A stretch of DNA of 64,000 nt from RGIG3701 sp031553595 (GTDB taxonomy: Bacteria; Planctomycetota; Planctomycetia; Pirellulales; Thermoguttaceae): positions 1 to 64,000 of the forward strand of contig JAVBLI010000023.1 in NCBI GenBank assembly GCA_031553595.1, in the 5' to 3' direction. The notes beneath the pieces are model-generated. The model saw only the letters and a program-made list of their open reading frames with translations. It made no database searches and was not told the origin of the DNA. A program made the position numbers and the translations under genes. Below, piece by piece: positions 1 to 8,870 of the stretch; the stretch's first letter is position 1, and each line of letters starts with the position of its first letter.

Positions 1-23
1 TAGGAAAAGTTTGTAGCGTGTCA

Positions 24-100
24 TGTTTTGCTCCGCAGGAACAAGATGTTTATAGAAATACCGCTTTTCTATAAACATCCCGTCCCTTCGGGACAAAACA
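24..100. repeat. Structured region with two adjacent hairpins
   Basis: A perfect 14-bp inverted repeat (GATGTTTATAGAAA at 45-58, complement at 66-79, 7-nt loop) is followed at once by a small GTCCC/GGGAC hairpin (82-94). An outer pairing of TGTTTTG-C-TCC (24-34) with GGACAAAACA (91-100) is also possible. There is no T-run, so this does not look like a standard terminator. It could be the 3' end of an upstream transcript, a structured RNA or another small repeat. The upstream gene lies outside the window. Confidence 0.4.
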
Positions 101-150
101 GCATCACGAGAGGTATCGCTGAAATGAAGTTTCCAAACGGGGCGTTTCCA

Positions 151-274
151 CAAGAACCGCAGCCGGGAATGAAGCGTAGCGGAATGACCGGATAAGCACC
201 GCCGCGCGTTTTCCCCCTTCATTCCGGTCATTGCGCGTCATTTCATTCCGCTCCATTCCCGGCTGCTGTTCTTG
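151..274. repeat. Family 1 palindromic repeat, copy 1 (subfamily A)
   Basis: Imperfect inverted repeat of about 124 bp. The outer arms read CAAGAACCGCAGCCGGG and CCCGGCTGCTGTTCTTG. The inner arms carry GGAATGACCGG and CCGGTCATT. It belongs to the dispersed family with further copies near 24.4, 31.3, 32.8, 36.9, 38.2, 44.5, 45.7, 47.9, 55.5 and 60.4 kb. It carries no credible gene. Confidence 0.9.
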
Positions 275-366
275 TGAATGCATCCATGAAATCACGGCGC
301 TATCCACTTTTTCTGAAAATTTAGCGATATTTCTGCCGAATTACACCTCATTTCGTCGCAAAGCTA

Positions 367-395
367 TTTCCACCGGCGGGATATTCAGGTAAAAT
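367..395 (+). promoter_or_regulatory. Weak sigma70-like promoter before the diheme protein
   Basis: TTTCCA (367-372), a 17-nt spacer and TAAAAT (390-395) lie about 70 nt before the preferred start at 465. The -10 box is good and the -35 box is only partial. The same TAAAAT -10 appears before kdsD and the PEP-CTERM gene. Confidence 0.35.
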
Positions 396-464
396 GGAAG
401 TATTCTATGCGCAGTTGCATGCTGCTATCCCGCCTGAAACGAATTTTGATTATGGAGTATGATG

Positions 465-3311
465 ATGAATCCCCACCAGCTCACACGGACATTTTTGTCG
501 TTTTTCTGTATATGTTTTTTGACGGCTCCGGTTTTTGCGGAGGAGCCGTGCCCGACGTGTCCGCCGGCGTTCGAGGCGGTGAAGACGGACATGATGCGCT
601 GCGGCGACGCGGCAAAGAAACTCTCGGTGCCACTGCACGGGGCAAGCGATCTTTATCTGGTGGTGACGTACGGCGGCGACTCGTATAATTACGATCAGTC
701 GGTATGGGCGGCCCCCGTGCTGACGAATCTCGACGGCGACAAAATCGACATGACCCAGCTCACGCCGGTTTCGGCCGCGACCGGGTGGGGAACGCTGCTG
801 GTTAACAAGAATCATCAGGGCCAGGCGATCAATATTGCGGGCAATCCTTGCGAGAAAGGCTTTTTCGCCCACGGCCCGTCCGTGCTGCATTTCAAGCTGG
901 ACGGCCAATACACGCTGTTCGAGGCGGAGGTCGGGCTGGATGCGGGGGCGGTGGACGGCTCGGTGGAGTTCGTGGTCAGTGCGAAGCCGATAACGAATCC
1001 GCCGGCGTCCGAGTTCACGAAAACGGCTGTCGAGCGAGCGGCCAGCGACCCGCCTTCGGCCGGCGACGCCCCGCATGAGTTTAACGCCGAGGCCGCGAAG
1101 CAACTGCTGGCGATGGGAATCGAGCAGCTCGTGTTCATCCGCCGTTTTACGCTGGACGCGAACCATGTGTACACCGATCACGTCAATTCGCGGTGGCTGC
1201 CCGGCGGTGGGCTGACGATTTTGGATCTGCGGACCGGTGAGGCCCGCGACGTCTGTCCGGAGCTGAAAACGGGAGTTGTGAGCCGATTCGACCTGTCCTT
1301 CGACGGCAAAAAAATCGTCTTCGACTTCAAAGCGGCCCCGCTGGAAGGCTACCGCATTTACGAGGTGAACGTCGACGGCACGGGCCTGCGGCAAATCACC
1401 TTCCCGCCAGCGGACGAAGCGGAACTCGTGAAAAAATACCAGCTTGACGGCGGCTACCACCACGGCACCGACGACATGCACCCGTGTTACTTGAGCGATG
1501 GCAAAATCGCGTTCATCACGACGCGGTGTCAGTTCGGCGTCTTGTGCGACTCGGGCGACAACTTCACGGTCTTCAATCTTTATAAGGTGGACGCCGACGG
1601 CGGGAATATGCACCCGCTGACGTTCAGTGCCCTGTCCGAGCAGTCGCCGGTGCTGATGCCCGACGGGCGGATTCTGTATCACCGCTGGGAATACGTGGAC
1701 AAGGCGGCTGGCAACGCGAAAGCGCTGTGGGCCATGAATCAGGACGGCAGCAACGTTTCCGAAGTTTACGGCAACTCGATTTCCTTCCCGGAAACGATCA
1801 TATACGGCCGCCCCGTGCCCGGCGCCCCGCGGAAAATCGTGTTCCTTGGCTGCTCGCACTGCTGCCCTAATAACGCCGTGGGCACCGTGGTGATGATCGA
1901 CACCAACGCCCCCATCCGCGCCCACGAAACGATGAAATACATCACCGACGACGTGAAAACCTTTCATCATAACGGCTTTCATTTTCCGGACGGCCAGGGC
2001 GGATGGACGCACGAAATGAGCGGCCGCCCGGGACGGCTCTTCCGCGATCCGTTCCCGCTTTCCGAGACGCGTATCCTGGCGTCCTGCAAGCCGAAAGGCC
2101 TGGCGTGGAACGACCTGGCGGGCTATTATCTCTGCGTGCTGGACGAAAATGGCACCGACACCCCGCTTTACTACGATAAAAGCATGTCCTGCTGGGAGGC
2201 GTTTCCGCTGCAGGCCCGCGAGGTTCCGCCCATGCGGCCGAGCGTCCAGGATGAGGATCTGGCGGAAAAGAATCTGGCGCAAGTGGCCGTCACTGATATT
2301 TACACCAGCATGGACGATGTACCCCGCGGCGCGGTGAAATACATCCGCGTGCTGGAACAGATTCCGCGCCCGTGGGCCGCGAGAAAACGTCACGGCGGAG
2401 ATGGTCAGGACACCACGCACGCCCATTCCGCACCGGGGAACGGCAGCCTGAGCATCAAAATCCAGCTTGGCATCACCCCCGTGGAGGAAGACGGCAGCGC
2501 GAAGTTTTACGTCCCCGCCGACCGCGCGGTTTATTTCCAGGCCCTGGACGAAAAATTCCGCGCCATCCAGACCGAGCGGACGTACGTCAATTACCGCCCC
2601 GGCGAAACGCGAAGCTGCATGGGATGCCACGAGACGCCGGACGTCACGCCCGCGTACGGCACCACGGTTTCCGTGCCGCTGGCCATGAAGAAACCCGCCG
2701 CCGTACTCACGCCACAGCCCGGGCAGGATGCGGCGGAATTCGTTTTCGATTATGACCGCCAGATCCAGCCCATCTGGGACAAAAACTGCGTTTCCTGTCA
2801 CGGCGCGGACACGGATAACACGTGGCGCAAGGCGGGAGACACAGGCGGCTCGCCGGCGGGAAATCTGGATCTCCGCGGCACGCACCAGTCCGTGTACAGC
2901 GTCTCTTATTTCCAGCTCCTGAACCTGGCGAATCACGGCGGGAAGCAGCTTTTGGGGAACCGCGACCAGCGCAACGAAGACGCGGGCTTTAACGAAATCC
3001 GGTACATTCCGCCGTACCGCACGGGGGCGCTCTCCAGTCCGCTTTCCGGCTGGCTCAGCGGAGACGGCATCACTGTGCCGGATGAAACGCTTCAGAAATA
3101 CACGCAGTACCTGAAAGACGCGCACCCCGGTGTGCATCTGACAGACGCGGAGCTGCTGGCGGTGAATAACTGGCTGGACGTGAACTGCATTTACCATCCG
3201 TCATACTGGGGCCGGCTGAATGCCCGGTACGCGGATCACCCGCTTTACCGCCCGGCCATGACGCCGGCGGAAAGCCGGATGCGGGAAACGCCCCAGCGCG
3301 TGAAAGAGTAA
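465..3311 (+). CDS. Secreted diheme protein with NPCBM-like and hydrazine-synthase-alpha-like propeller domains
   Basis: A 948-residue exported protein starting with a signal peptide (cleavage probably after PVFA). ATG codons lie at 459, 462 and 465. GGAG at 454-457 gives usable ribosome spacing only for 465. Residues about 50-175 resemble an NPCBM/NEW2 carbohydrate-binding module. Residues about 210-600 carry TolB/PD40-like propeller blades of the kind found in the middle domain of hydrazine synthase alpha. The C-terminal part has two c-type heme motifs, CMGCH (C718, C721, H722) and CVSCH (C775, C778, H779). This suggests a periplasmic redox protein, possibly linked to sugar binding. Real anammox is not implied, because such homologues are common in planctomycetes. 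Substrate and partners are unknown. The architecture call is fairly firm and the function is open. Confidence 0.75.
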   Translation: MNPHQLTRTFLSFFCICFLTAPVFAEEPCPTCPPAFEAVKTDMMRCGDAAKKLSVPLHGASDLYLVVTYGGDSYNYDQSVWAAPVLTNLDGDKIDMTQLTPVSAATGWGTLLVNKNHQGQAINIAGNPCEKGFFAHGPSVLHFKLDGQYTLFEAEVGLDAGAVDGSVEFVVSAKPITNPPASEFTKTAVERAASDPPSAGDAPHEFNAEAAKQLLAMGIEQLVFIRRFTLDANHVYTDHVNSRWLPGGGLTILDLRTGEARDVCPELKTGVVSRFDLSFDGKKIVFDFKAAPLEGYRIYEVNVDGTGLRQITFPPADEAELVKKYQLDGGYHHGTDDMHPCYLSDGKIAFITTRCQFGVLCDSGDNFTVFNLYKVDADGGNMHPLTFSALSEQSPVLMPDGRILYHRWEYVDKAAGNAKALWAMNQDGSNVSEVYGNSISFPETIIYGRPVPGAPRKIVFLGCSHCCPNNAVGTVVMIDTNAPIRAHETMKYITDDVKTFHHNGFHFPDGQGGWTHEMSGRPGRLFRDPFPLSETRILASCKPKGLAWNDLAGYYLCVLDENGTDTPLYYDKSMSCWEAFPLQAREVPPMRPSVQDEDLAEKNLAQVAVTDIYTSMDDVPRGAVKYIRVLEQIPRPWAARKRHGGDGQDTTHAHSAPGNGSLSIKIQLGITPVEEDGSAKFYVPADRAVYFQALDEKFRAIQTERTYVNYRPGETRSCMGCHETPDVTPAYGTTVSVPLAMKKPAAVLTPQPGQDAAEFVFDYDRQIQPIWDKNCVSCHGADTDNTWRKAGDTGGSPAGNLDLRGTHQSVYSVSYFQLLNLANHGGKQLLGNRDQRNEDAGFNEIRYIPPYRTGALSSPLSGWLSGDGITVPDETLQKYTQYLKDAHPGVHLTDAELLAVNNWLDVNCIYHPSYWGRLNARYADHPLYRPAMTPAESRMRETPQRVKE

Positions 3312-3344
3312 AAATGGGTTACCGATTTATTTGAAGGATGAACC

Positions 3345-4202
3345 ATGAGCATTCGTTTTGCCATCTGTAATGAGATTTTTGAGGACGTAAGCATTCCGCG
3401 GCAGTTCGAGCTGGCGGCACAGTACGGGTATACGGGGGTGGAGATCGCGCCGTTTACGCTGTTTCCGAAAGACGCGGAGGAAATGGACGTGCGGCGGCTT
3501 TCGGCGGACGTCCGGGCGGATGTGCGGCTGGCGGCCCTGGCGGCGGGTGTGGAAATCGTCGGACTCCACTGGCTGCTGGCCAAAACCTCCGGCTTTCACC
3601 TCACGCATGAAGATGCTGGCGTGCGGCGGGAAACGCTGAAATACGCGCAGTCGCTGACCGAATTATGCGCGGAGCTGGGCGGAAAAATCATGGTCTGGGG
3701 CTCACCGCTTCAGCGGGCGCTGCCCGTGGGGACGTCTCGCGAGGAGGGATTTTGCCGCGCGACCGATTTCTTTCAGGAATTGGCGCCGACGCTCGAAAAA
3801 TGTGGCGTGACGGTGGCTTTTGAGCCGCTGGCTCCCACGGAAACGAATTTCATTAACACCGCGGCGGAAACCGTGGAGCTCATTCGCCGGGTGGACTCCC
3901 CGCATCTGCGGCTACATCTGGACTGTAAGGCCATGTGGGGCGGCGAGCGCGACGCGGCCGGGAATCCGGTGGAAATCGCGGACGTCATCCACCGATACGC
4001 GGCATTTCTGGCCCATTTTCACGCGAATGACCCCAATTTGCGCGGCCCCGGTTTCGGAGACCTGGATTTCGTCCCGATTTTTGAGGCCCTGAAAGAAGTG
4101 AAATATGACGGCTGGGTGAGCGTGGAGGTTTTCGATTTTTCGCCCGGTGCGGAAACACTGTGTAAAAAAAGTCTGGAGTACATGAAGTTCTGTAATCAGT
4201 GA
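3345..4202 (+). CDS. Sugar phosphate isomerase/epimerase (xylose-isomerase-like TIM barrel)
   Basis: 285 residues, the usual length for single-domain AP-endonuclease-2/xylose-isomerase-like barrels. Expected metal ligands are visible in order: Glu in FEPLAPTETNF, Asp in HLDCK, His in HFHANDPN and Glu in VSVEVFDF near the C-terminus. It would act in the cytoplasm on a sugar, sugar phosphate or polyol; the sequence does not say which. GAAGGA sits just before the ATG. The gene follows the diheme protein by 33 nt and may be co-transcribed with it. Family members include epimerases, inosose dehydratases and hydroxypyruvate isomerases, so the specific reaction is left open. Confidence 0.85.
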   Translation: MSIRFAICNEIFEDVSIPRQFELAAQYGYTGVEIAPFTLFPKDAEEMDVRRLSADVRADVRLAALAAGVEIVGLHWLLAKTSGFHLTHEDAGVRRETLKYAQSLTELCAELGGKIMVWGSPLQRALPVGTSREEGFCRATDFFQELAPTLEKCGVTVAFEPLAPTETNFINTAAETVELIRRVDSPHLRLHLDCKAMWGGERDAAGNPVEIADVIHRYAAFLAHFHANDPNLRGPGFGDLDFVPIFEALKEVKYDGWVSVEVFDFSPGAETLCKKSLEYMKFCNQ

Positions 4203-4233
4203 CGGCCGGGCGGTTTTCGTGGAAAATTTCGGA

Positions 4234-4262
4234 TTGCGTCACGCGGGAAAATCGGGTAAAAT
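4234..4262 (+). promoter_or_regulatory. Promoter for kdsD
   Basis: TTGCGT (4234-4239), 17-nt spacer, TAAAAT (4257-4262). Transcription would start near 4269, giving a leader of about 70 nt before the kdsD ATG. Confidence 0.55.
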
Positions 4263-4340
4263 AGTGAGCGGCGGAATGTGCCAGTGACGGAAAATGGAAG
4301 CCGCCGTTAACCGTTTCCACTTAAAACCTTTTCATTCAGG

Positions 4341-5381
4341 ATGAACGGATTCAGCATGTACCTTTCAGGGAAGAAAATTGGAAACGTCACGGAAAAAGAG
4401 CAGCTGCGTATTTCGGCGGGGCAGCATGTGCTGGCGGCGGAGATTGCGGCGCTGGAAAACTTACAGCGGAATTTGGATGCGTCTTTTTCGCAGGCCGTGG
4501 CGCTGATTTTGGCGTGTGAAGGCGCGGTGCTGACGGGGGGCGTGGGAAAAGCGGGGCACATCGCGCAGAAAATTTCCGCGACGCTCGCTTCCCTGGGCGT
4601 GCCGAGTCATTACGTGCACCCGGCGGAGGCGCTGCACGGCGATTTGGGCCGGATTTCGCCGCGGGACACCGTCATTCTGTTTTCGCTCAGTGGTGAGACG
4701 GAGGAAATTTGCCGGCTGCTGCCGCTCATTCAGGAGCAGGGAAATCCGCTGATCGCGGTGACGGGAAACAAAAACGGGGCGCTGGCGAAACAGGCGGATG
4801 TGGTGCTGGACATTCATTTCACGCGCGAGGCGGGAAAGCTCGGCCGGGCGCCCACCAGCAGTACGCTGGCCATGCTAGCGGTGGGGGATGCGCTGGCGCT
4901 GGTGGTTTCGGAGGAACGGGAGTTTACGGACGCCCATTTTGCGCGTTTTCACCCGGCGGGGATGCTCGGGCGGAAGCTCAGCCGGGTGGAGGAATACATG
5001 CGGCCCATCAGCCAGTGTCGTGTGGCGGGGGAGACGGAAACGGTGCGCAGCGTGTTTCGCGCGCTGGAACGCCCCGGGCGGCGGACGGGGGCCATCATGC
5101 TCACCGCGGCGGACGGCACGCTCAGCGGTCTGTTCACGGACAGCGATTTATCCCGGTTATTCGAGCGCGGTGCGGAAAACACGTTTGACGCCCCCATTTC
5201 GGCGGTGATGACGAAAAACCCGCTTTCCATTTCGCTGGGCACAGCCATGGAAGCCGGCGTGGAGCTCATGGCGCGGCGGAAAATCAGTGAACTTCCCGTG
5301 GTGGATGACGCTGGGCAGCCCGTGGGCCTGCTGGATGTGACAGACGTGATTGGGCTGTTCCCGCACATTCAGTTCGAGTGA
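4341..5381 (+). CDS. kdsD: Arabinose-5-phosphate isomerase (KdsD/KpsF family)
   Basis: Converts ribulose 5-phosphate to arabinose 5-phosphate, the first step towards Kdo for lipopolysaccharide. At 346 residues it has the full family architecture. An N-terminal SIS domain (about 35-170) contains GVGKAGHIAQKISATLAS, FSLSGETEE and the family-typical HPAEALHGDLG. It is followed by GMLGRKL and two CBS domains (about 220-275 and 285-345, the latter with ISELPVVDDAGQPVGLLD). ATG 4341 is used; an in-frame ATG at 4356 is an alternative, and neither has a strong ribosome site. The OstA-like gene begins 32 nt downstream, fitting an envelope/LPS operon. Confidence 0.93.
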   Translation: MNGFSMYLSGKKIGNVTEKEQLRISAGQHVLAAEIAALENLQRNLDASFSQAVALILACEGAVLTGGVGKAGHIAQKISATLASLGVPSHYVHPAEALHGDLGRISPRDTVILFSLSGETEEICRLLPLIQEQGNPLIAVTGNKNGALAKQADVVLDIHFTREAGKLGRAPTSSTLAMLAVGDALALVVSEEREFTDAHFARFHPAGMLGRKLSRVEEYMRPISQCRVAGETETVRSVFRALERPGRRTGAIMLTAADGTLSGLFTDSDLSRLFERGAENTFDAPISAVMTKNPLSISLGTAMEAGVELMARRKISELPVVDDAGQPVGLLDVTDVIGLFPHIQFE

Positions 5382-5413
5382 AACAGGATTCTGTTTTTTA
5401 AAGCCGGTAAACC

Positions 5414-8400
5414 ATGAATGCATATCTGCGTGTCATTACCACGGTCACGATTCTCGCGGCGTTCTTCTGCGTGTATATGCAGGCGATTCAGCCGGTGGTG
5501 GAGCCGAGATGGGAGGTGCCGCCGGATATCGAGAAGGAGTGGAAACTGAATCAGCGGCTGGTGCCGCATTTCTCGCCGGGTGACTGGGAACTGTCGCCGG
5601 ATAATATCGTGCTGGAGATGGACGGCGGCGTCTTCGTCTTTCAGGATTATGATATTCTTGACCGGCAGGTGATTAAGGTGAGTGTGTGCACTTTCGTGCT
5701 TTTTCCGGAGCAGAAAAAGAAGGGTGCGCCGGCGGCGGTGAAAAAGCCGGGAGAGCGGCCGTTGGCGATCATTGTGCGTGTACCGGAAGGTGGGGAACTG
5801 CATCTGGATGCGCCGATTAACCCCATGGGCGGCGCGTGGGGAAGCCCGGTCCGCGGCCAGTTAAACGGCGAAGTAAATATTTATTCTTATGGAAAAACGG
5901 ACGCGCCGGATGATGATTTCCGGATTCACACGCGCGATGTGATTTACGAAAACGGACGGATTCTCAGCCAGCAGGGTGTGGAGTTTTATTTCGGAAATCA
6001 TGAAGGCCGGGGGAAGGATTTCGTAATTGTGCTGGACGCGCCCCCCGCTTCCCAGAGCGGTTCCGGCATTCAATTTTCGGGCGTGAGTTCTTTTGAGCTG
6101 AAGCACCTGACGTACCTGCGGATGCGGGTGCCGATTACGCCGCGGATGGTGAAAGGGTTTTCGGGGGCGGATTCCGAGTCGGCGGCGGATGCGGATCCGC
6201 GGGAAATGTCGGCGTCCATGGCCGGGCTATTTTTCACGGCGGCGGCATCCTCCCGTCAGGCGGCTGCGCCCGGCGCGGGCAGCGCAGCGGGTGTGCCAGA
6301 TGCTGGGAATGCGCTGCCGGAGATGTTTTTGCCCGTGAAGCTGACATGTTTGGGGCCGGTCTTTTATGATGTGGGCATGGGGGAGGCGTCTTTCACGCGG
6401 GATGTGCGGATTTCGTGGCAGTACGCGAATAATGTGGAAGATTCGCTGGTGTGCGATAAACTTCTGTTTAATCTTTACCCGGAATCGGAAGGCGGGGCGG
6501 GAAAAAGTGGTGAGGAAACTTCGGCAGTGGAAGAATCGGGGGGGCGGATGGCCGGGATGGGCGTGACGGGGAATTCCGTGGCAGCCCTGGCTTCCACCGG
6601 TGCGGGGGAAGGTTCCGGCGCGGGCGGCGGAATTTCCGCAGAACATGAAAGTGAAGATGCTAAAAATGCCGATTCCCCGTTCTCCCGGCTCAGTCCGCAG
6701 CGGGTGACGGCCAGCGGAACAGACGTGGTGCTGACGTCCCGCCAGTTTTTGGTCGAGGCGCGCGGTTCGCAGTTAAGTGTAAATATTCCGCAAAAGACGA
6801 TTATGCTTGAGTCGCCGCGGGAGGCCACGCTGAAACGGGAAAATCAGGAATTTCATGCGCGCTCCATCCGGTTTACGCAGCAGGAGAACGGGCTGGGACG
6901 CGTGAACGTGATCGGTTCCGGGTGGATGCAGTATCGCCTGGAAGATGAAAACCCGGAAACGGCGGACACGTTCCGGGCCAGTTGGCGGACGGAGTTTCAG
7001 ATGTATCCGGAAGTGGAGGACGAGTACGCGGTGCTGCTGGACGGAAACGCCACGGTGGATACGGAGAAATTCGGGAAGATTTCGTCGGATAAACTTTACA
7101 TCTGGCTGAAGAAAAAGACGCCGGCGGAGATTATCCTGGAGCGGAGTGTGCGGATGTTTCTGGCGAAAACGCCGCAGGAGGGTATGCAGCCGGGACATGG
7201 GGCGGAGGCTGGGGGAGCGAAAAAATCCGACGCGCGGATGGATTATCGACTGGCACGCGTGCAGGCACTGAATAACGTGGAGTTTCAGATGAAAGCGCTG
7301 ACGTCCGTGATTGAAGGAAAAACGGCGCTGATGGAGCTCTGGTTTCTCTCGCCGCTGGAGCTTCAGGCGAAAATTCAGGCGGGTGATATTCGTCTGGAGG
7401 ATGGGCGAAAAACGGCTTTCGGACAGAATGAAGCCGGACAGACGCCGGGTGCCGGTGCGGTTTCGGCGGAAGACGCAGGCAGCGTTTACCGGATGACGGC
7501 CCAGTCCATTAAAGGAAATCTCATCCAGCTTGACTCCCTGATTTTCGTGTCGCGCGTGTTAATCGAGAAGGGAATCGAGATTCAGGAATTTCCCCGTGTT
7601 CCACAGTTGGCGGAGGTGCCGCTTTACATGCGTGGGGAGCACGTGGAGTTTACGGACGTGACGCCCGCGACGCTCCAGGGAAAAATCATCGGGCAGGAGG
7701 CACGGCTTAAAGGCCGGGGTGTGGAGCTGACGGGCAGTGCCATTAACCTGAATTGCCGTGCGAATCGCGCGTGGGTGGAAGGCCCGGGGACGCTGAAAAT
7801 GTATATGCGCAAAAACGCGCGCGGGGAAGTGCTGGATGTGCCCCAGGGGGCGGAAATTCGGTGGGCGGACCGGATGATTTTTGACGGGGACGCGGCGACA
7901 TTTGACGGAAACGTCCGCGTGAATCACCCAGAACACCGCGTTTTGGCGCAGCATGTGGAGGCGGTGCTGAAGGAAAAAGTGCTCATGAGTCAGCCGCCGG
8001 AAAAGAAGGATGTGGAATTGGCGCGGGTCAGTGCCAGCGGGAATGTGGAGGCGGAGGACGAATTTTTTAAGGACGGAAAACGCCTGGCCCGGGTGAGGAC
8101 GTCCGTTCAGCAGATTACATATTTCCCAGCCACGGGAGAGTTTACGGCGCCGGGCGCAGGGAAATTTTTGGGAACGTTTGAGTCGGCGGAATTTTTTCGG
8201 GAGAAAGAAAAAAATGGTGCGCGGGCGGCTGGCGGAGATGCGGCGGCGCCGGCTGGAATGCTGGCGGCGGGGGCGCCCGCGGGGCGTCATCCGGCGGGGC
8301 AGGGCGAGATGCCGAGTTTATACCAGGTGAATGTGAAATTTCATGAGGGGGCCGTGGGGAATGCGCTGCGGAAGGAAGTGCTGCTTTCCGGGCGGACATA

Positions 8401-8812
8401 TACCGTGGCGGACGAGGTGCGCGACTGGGGAATGGCGCTGCCGGAAGATGTGGACCCGAAAGATCTGGGGAAATACGGATTCACGCTGCGCAGCGGGCAA
8501 TTACGGATGAACCAGGCGCCGGAAGCGCTGGCCGCCGCCGGGTCGGGCGAGAAAGACGCGTTTCCGGTGGAATTTCAGGCGGAGGAGGATGTGCTGGTGG
8601 AGATGACCACGCTCAGTGCGAATGCGTACCGCCTCAATTATTCGTATGTGAAAGACCTGATGATCATGACCGGGGCGCGAGTTCCGGTGCAGATCCGTTT
8701 TCAGGAAACGCCCGGCGCGCCGCGGCGGACCATGCAGGCCCAGAAAATCGAGTTTCATCCCTCCACAAAAGCCCTCAGCGGAGATGATATCATGACGCAC
8801 GGGCTGTTTTAG
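5414..8812 (+). CDS. Very large OstA/LptA-like envelope protein
   Basis: 1132 residues with one N-terminal membrane anchor (about 8-26, VITTVTILAAFFCVYMQAI) and no other clear membrane segment, so it is probably anchored in the inner membrane with a periplasmic body. The body is rich in beta-type segments of the kind seen in LptA/LptC/OstA repeats, for example VTASGTDVVLTSRQFLVEA, and LQGKIIGQEARLKGRGVEL near residues 755-775. Gly/Ala-rich linkers lie near 270-295, 370-410 and 930-960. Its position directly after kdsD supports a role in LPS transport or assembly. It is several times longer than LptA (about 180) or LptC (about 190). The family assignment is by resemblance only; it might be a planctomycete-specific scaffold. 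Confidence 0.55.
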   Translation: MNAYLRVITTVTILAAFFCVYMQAIQPVVEPRWEVPPDIEKEWKLNQRLVPHFSPGDWELSPDNIVLEMDGGVFVFQDYDILDRQVIKVSVCTFVLFPEQKKKGAPAAVKKPGERPLAIIVRVPEGGELHLDAPINPMGGAWGSPVRGQLNGEVNIYSYGKTDAPDDDFRIHTRDVIYENGRILSQQGVEFYFGNHEGRGKDFVIVLDAPPASQSGSGIQFSGVSSFELKHLTYLRMRVPITPRMVKGFSGADSESAADADPREMSASMAGLFFTAAASSRQAAAPGAGSAAGVPDAGNALPEMFLPVKLTCLGPVFYDVGMGEASFTRDVRISWQYANNVEDSLVCDKLLFNLYPESEGGAGKSGEETSAVEESGGRMAGMGVTGNSVAALASTGAGEGSGAGGGISAEHESEDAKNADSPFSRLSPQRVTASGTDVVLTSRQFLVEARGSQLSVNIPQKTIMLESPREATLKRENQEFHARSIRFTQQENGLGRVNVIGSGWMQYRLEDENPETADTFRASWRTEFQMYPEVEDEYAVLLDGNATVDTEKFGKISSDKLYIWLKKKTPAEIILERSVRMFLAKTPQEGMQPGHGAEAGGAKKSDARMDYRLARVQALNNVEFQMKALTSVIEGKTALMELWFLSPLELQAKIQAGDIRLEDGRKTAFGQNEAGQTPGAGAVSAEDAGSVYRMTAQSIKGNLIQLDSLIFVSRVLIEKGIEIQEFPRVPQLAEVPLYMRGEHVEFTDVTPATLQGKIIGQEARLKGRGVELTGSAINLNCRANRAWVEGPGTLKMYMRKNARGEVLDVPQGAEIRWADRMIFDGDAATFDGNVRVNHPEHRVLAQHVEAVLKEKVLMSQPPEKKDVELARVSASGNVEAEDEFFKDGKRLARVRTSVQQITYFPATGEFTAPGAGKFLGTFESAEFFREKEKNGARAAGGDAAAPAGMLAAGAPAGRHPAGQGEMPSLYQVNVKFHEGAVGNALRKEVLLSGRTYTVADEVRDWGMALPEDVDPKDLGKYGFTLRSGQLRMNQAPEALAAAGSGEKDAFPVEFQAEEDVLVEMTTLSANAYRLNYSYVKDLMIMTGARVPVQIRFQETPGAPRRTMQAQKIEFHPSTKALSGDDIMTHGLF

Positions 8813-8870
8813 GACACGCCCATTTTAATTTATGTAACCCACCTTTCCTTTCCAGACAGGACATGAAACG

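Noticed and set aside
407..688. 93-codon frame overlapping the start of the diheme gene
   Set aside because: It overlaps the real gene in another frame and has no ribosome site or domain.
450..3197. 915-codon open frame antisense to the diheme protein
   Set aside because: It is a shadow made by GC-rich third positions. The + strand frame has a signal peptide, heme motifs and a ribosome site; the antisense product has no recognisable domain.
465..3311. Evidence for anammox metabolism
   Set aside because: Hydrazine-synthase-alpha-like propellers are widespread in planctomycetes; no beta/gamma subunits or other anammox genes are present.
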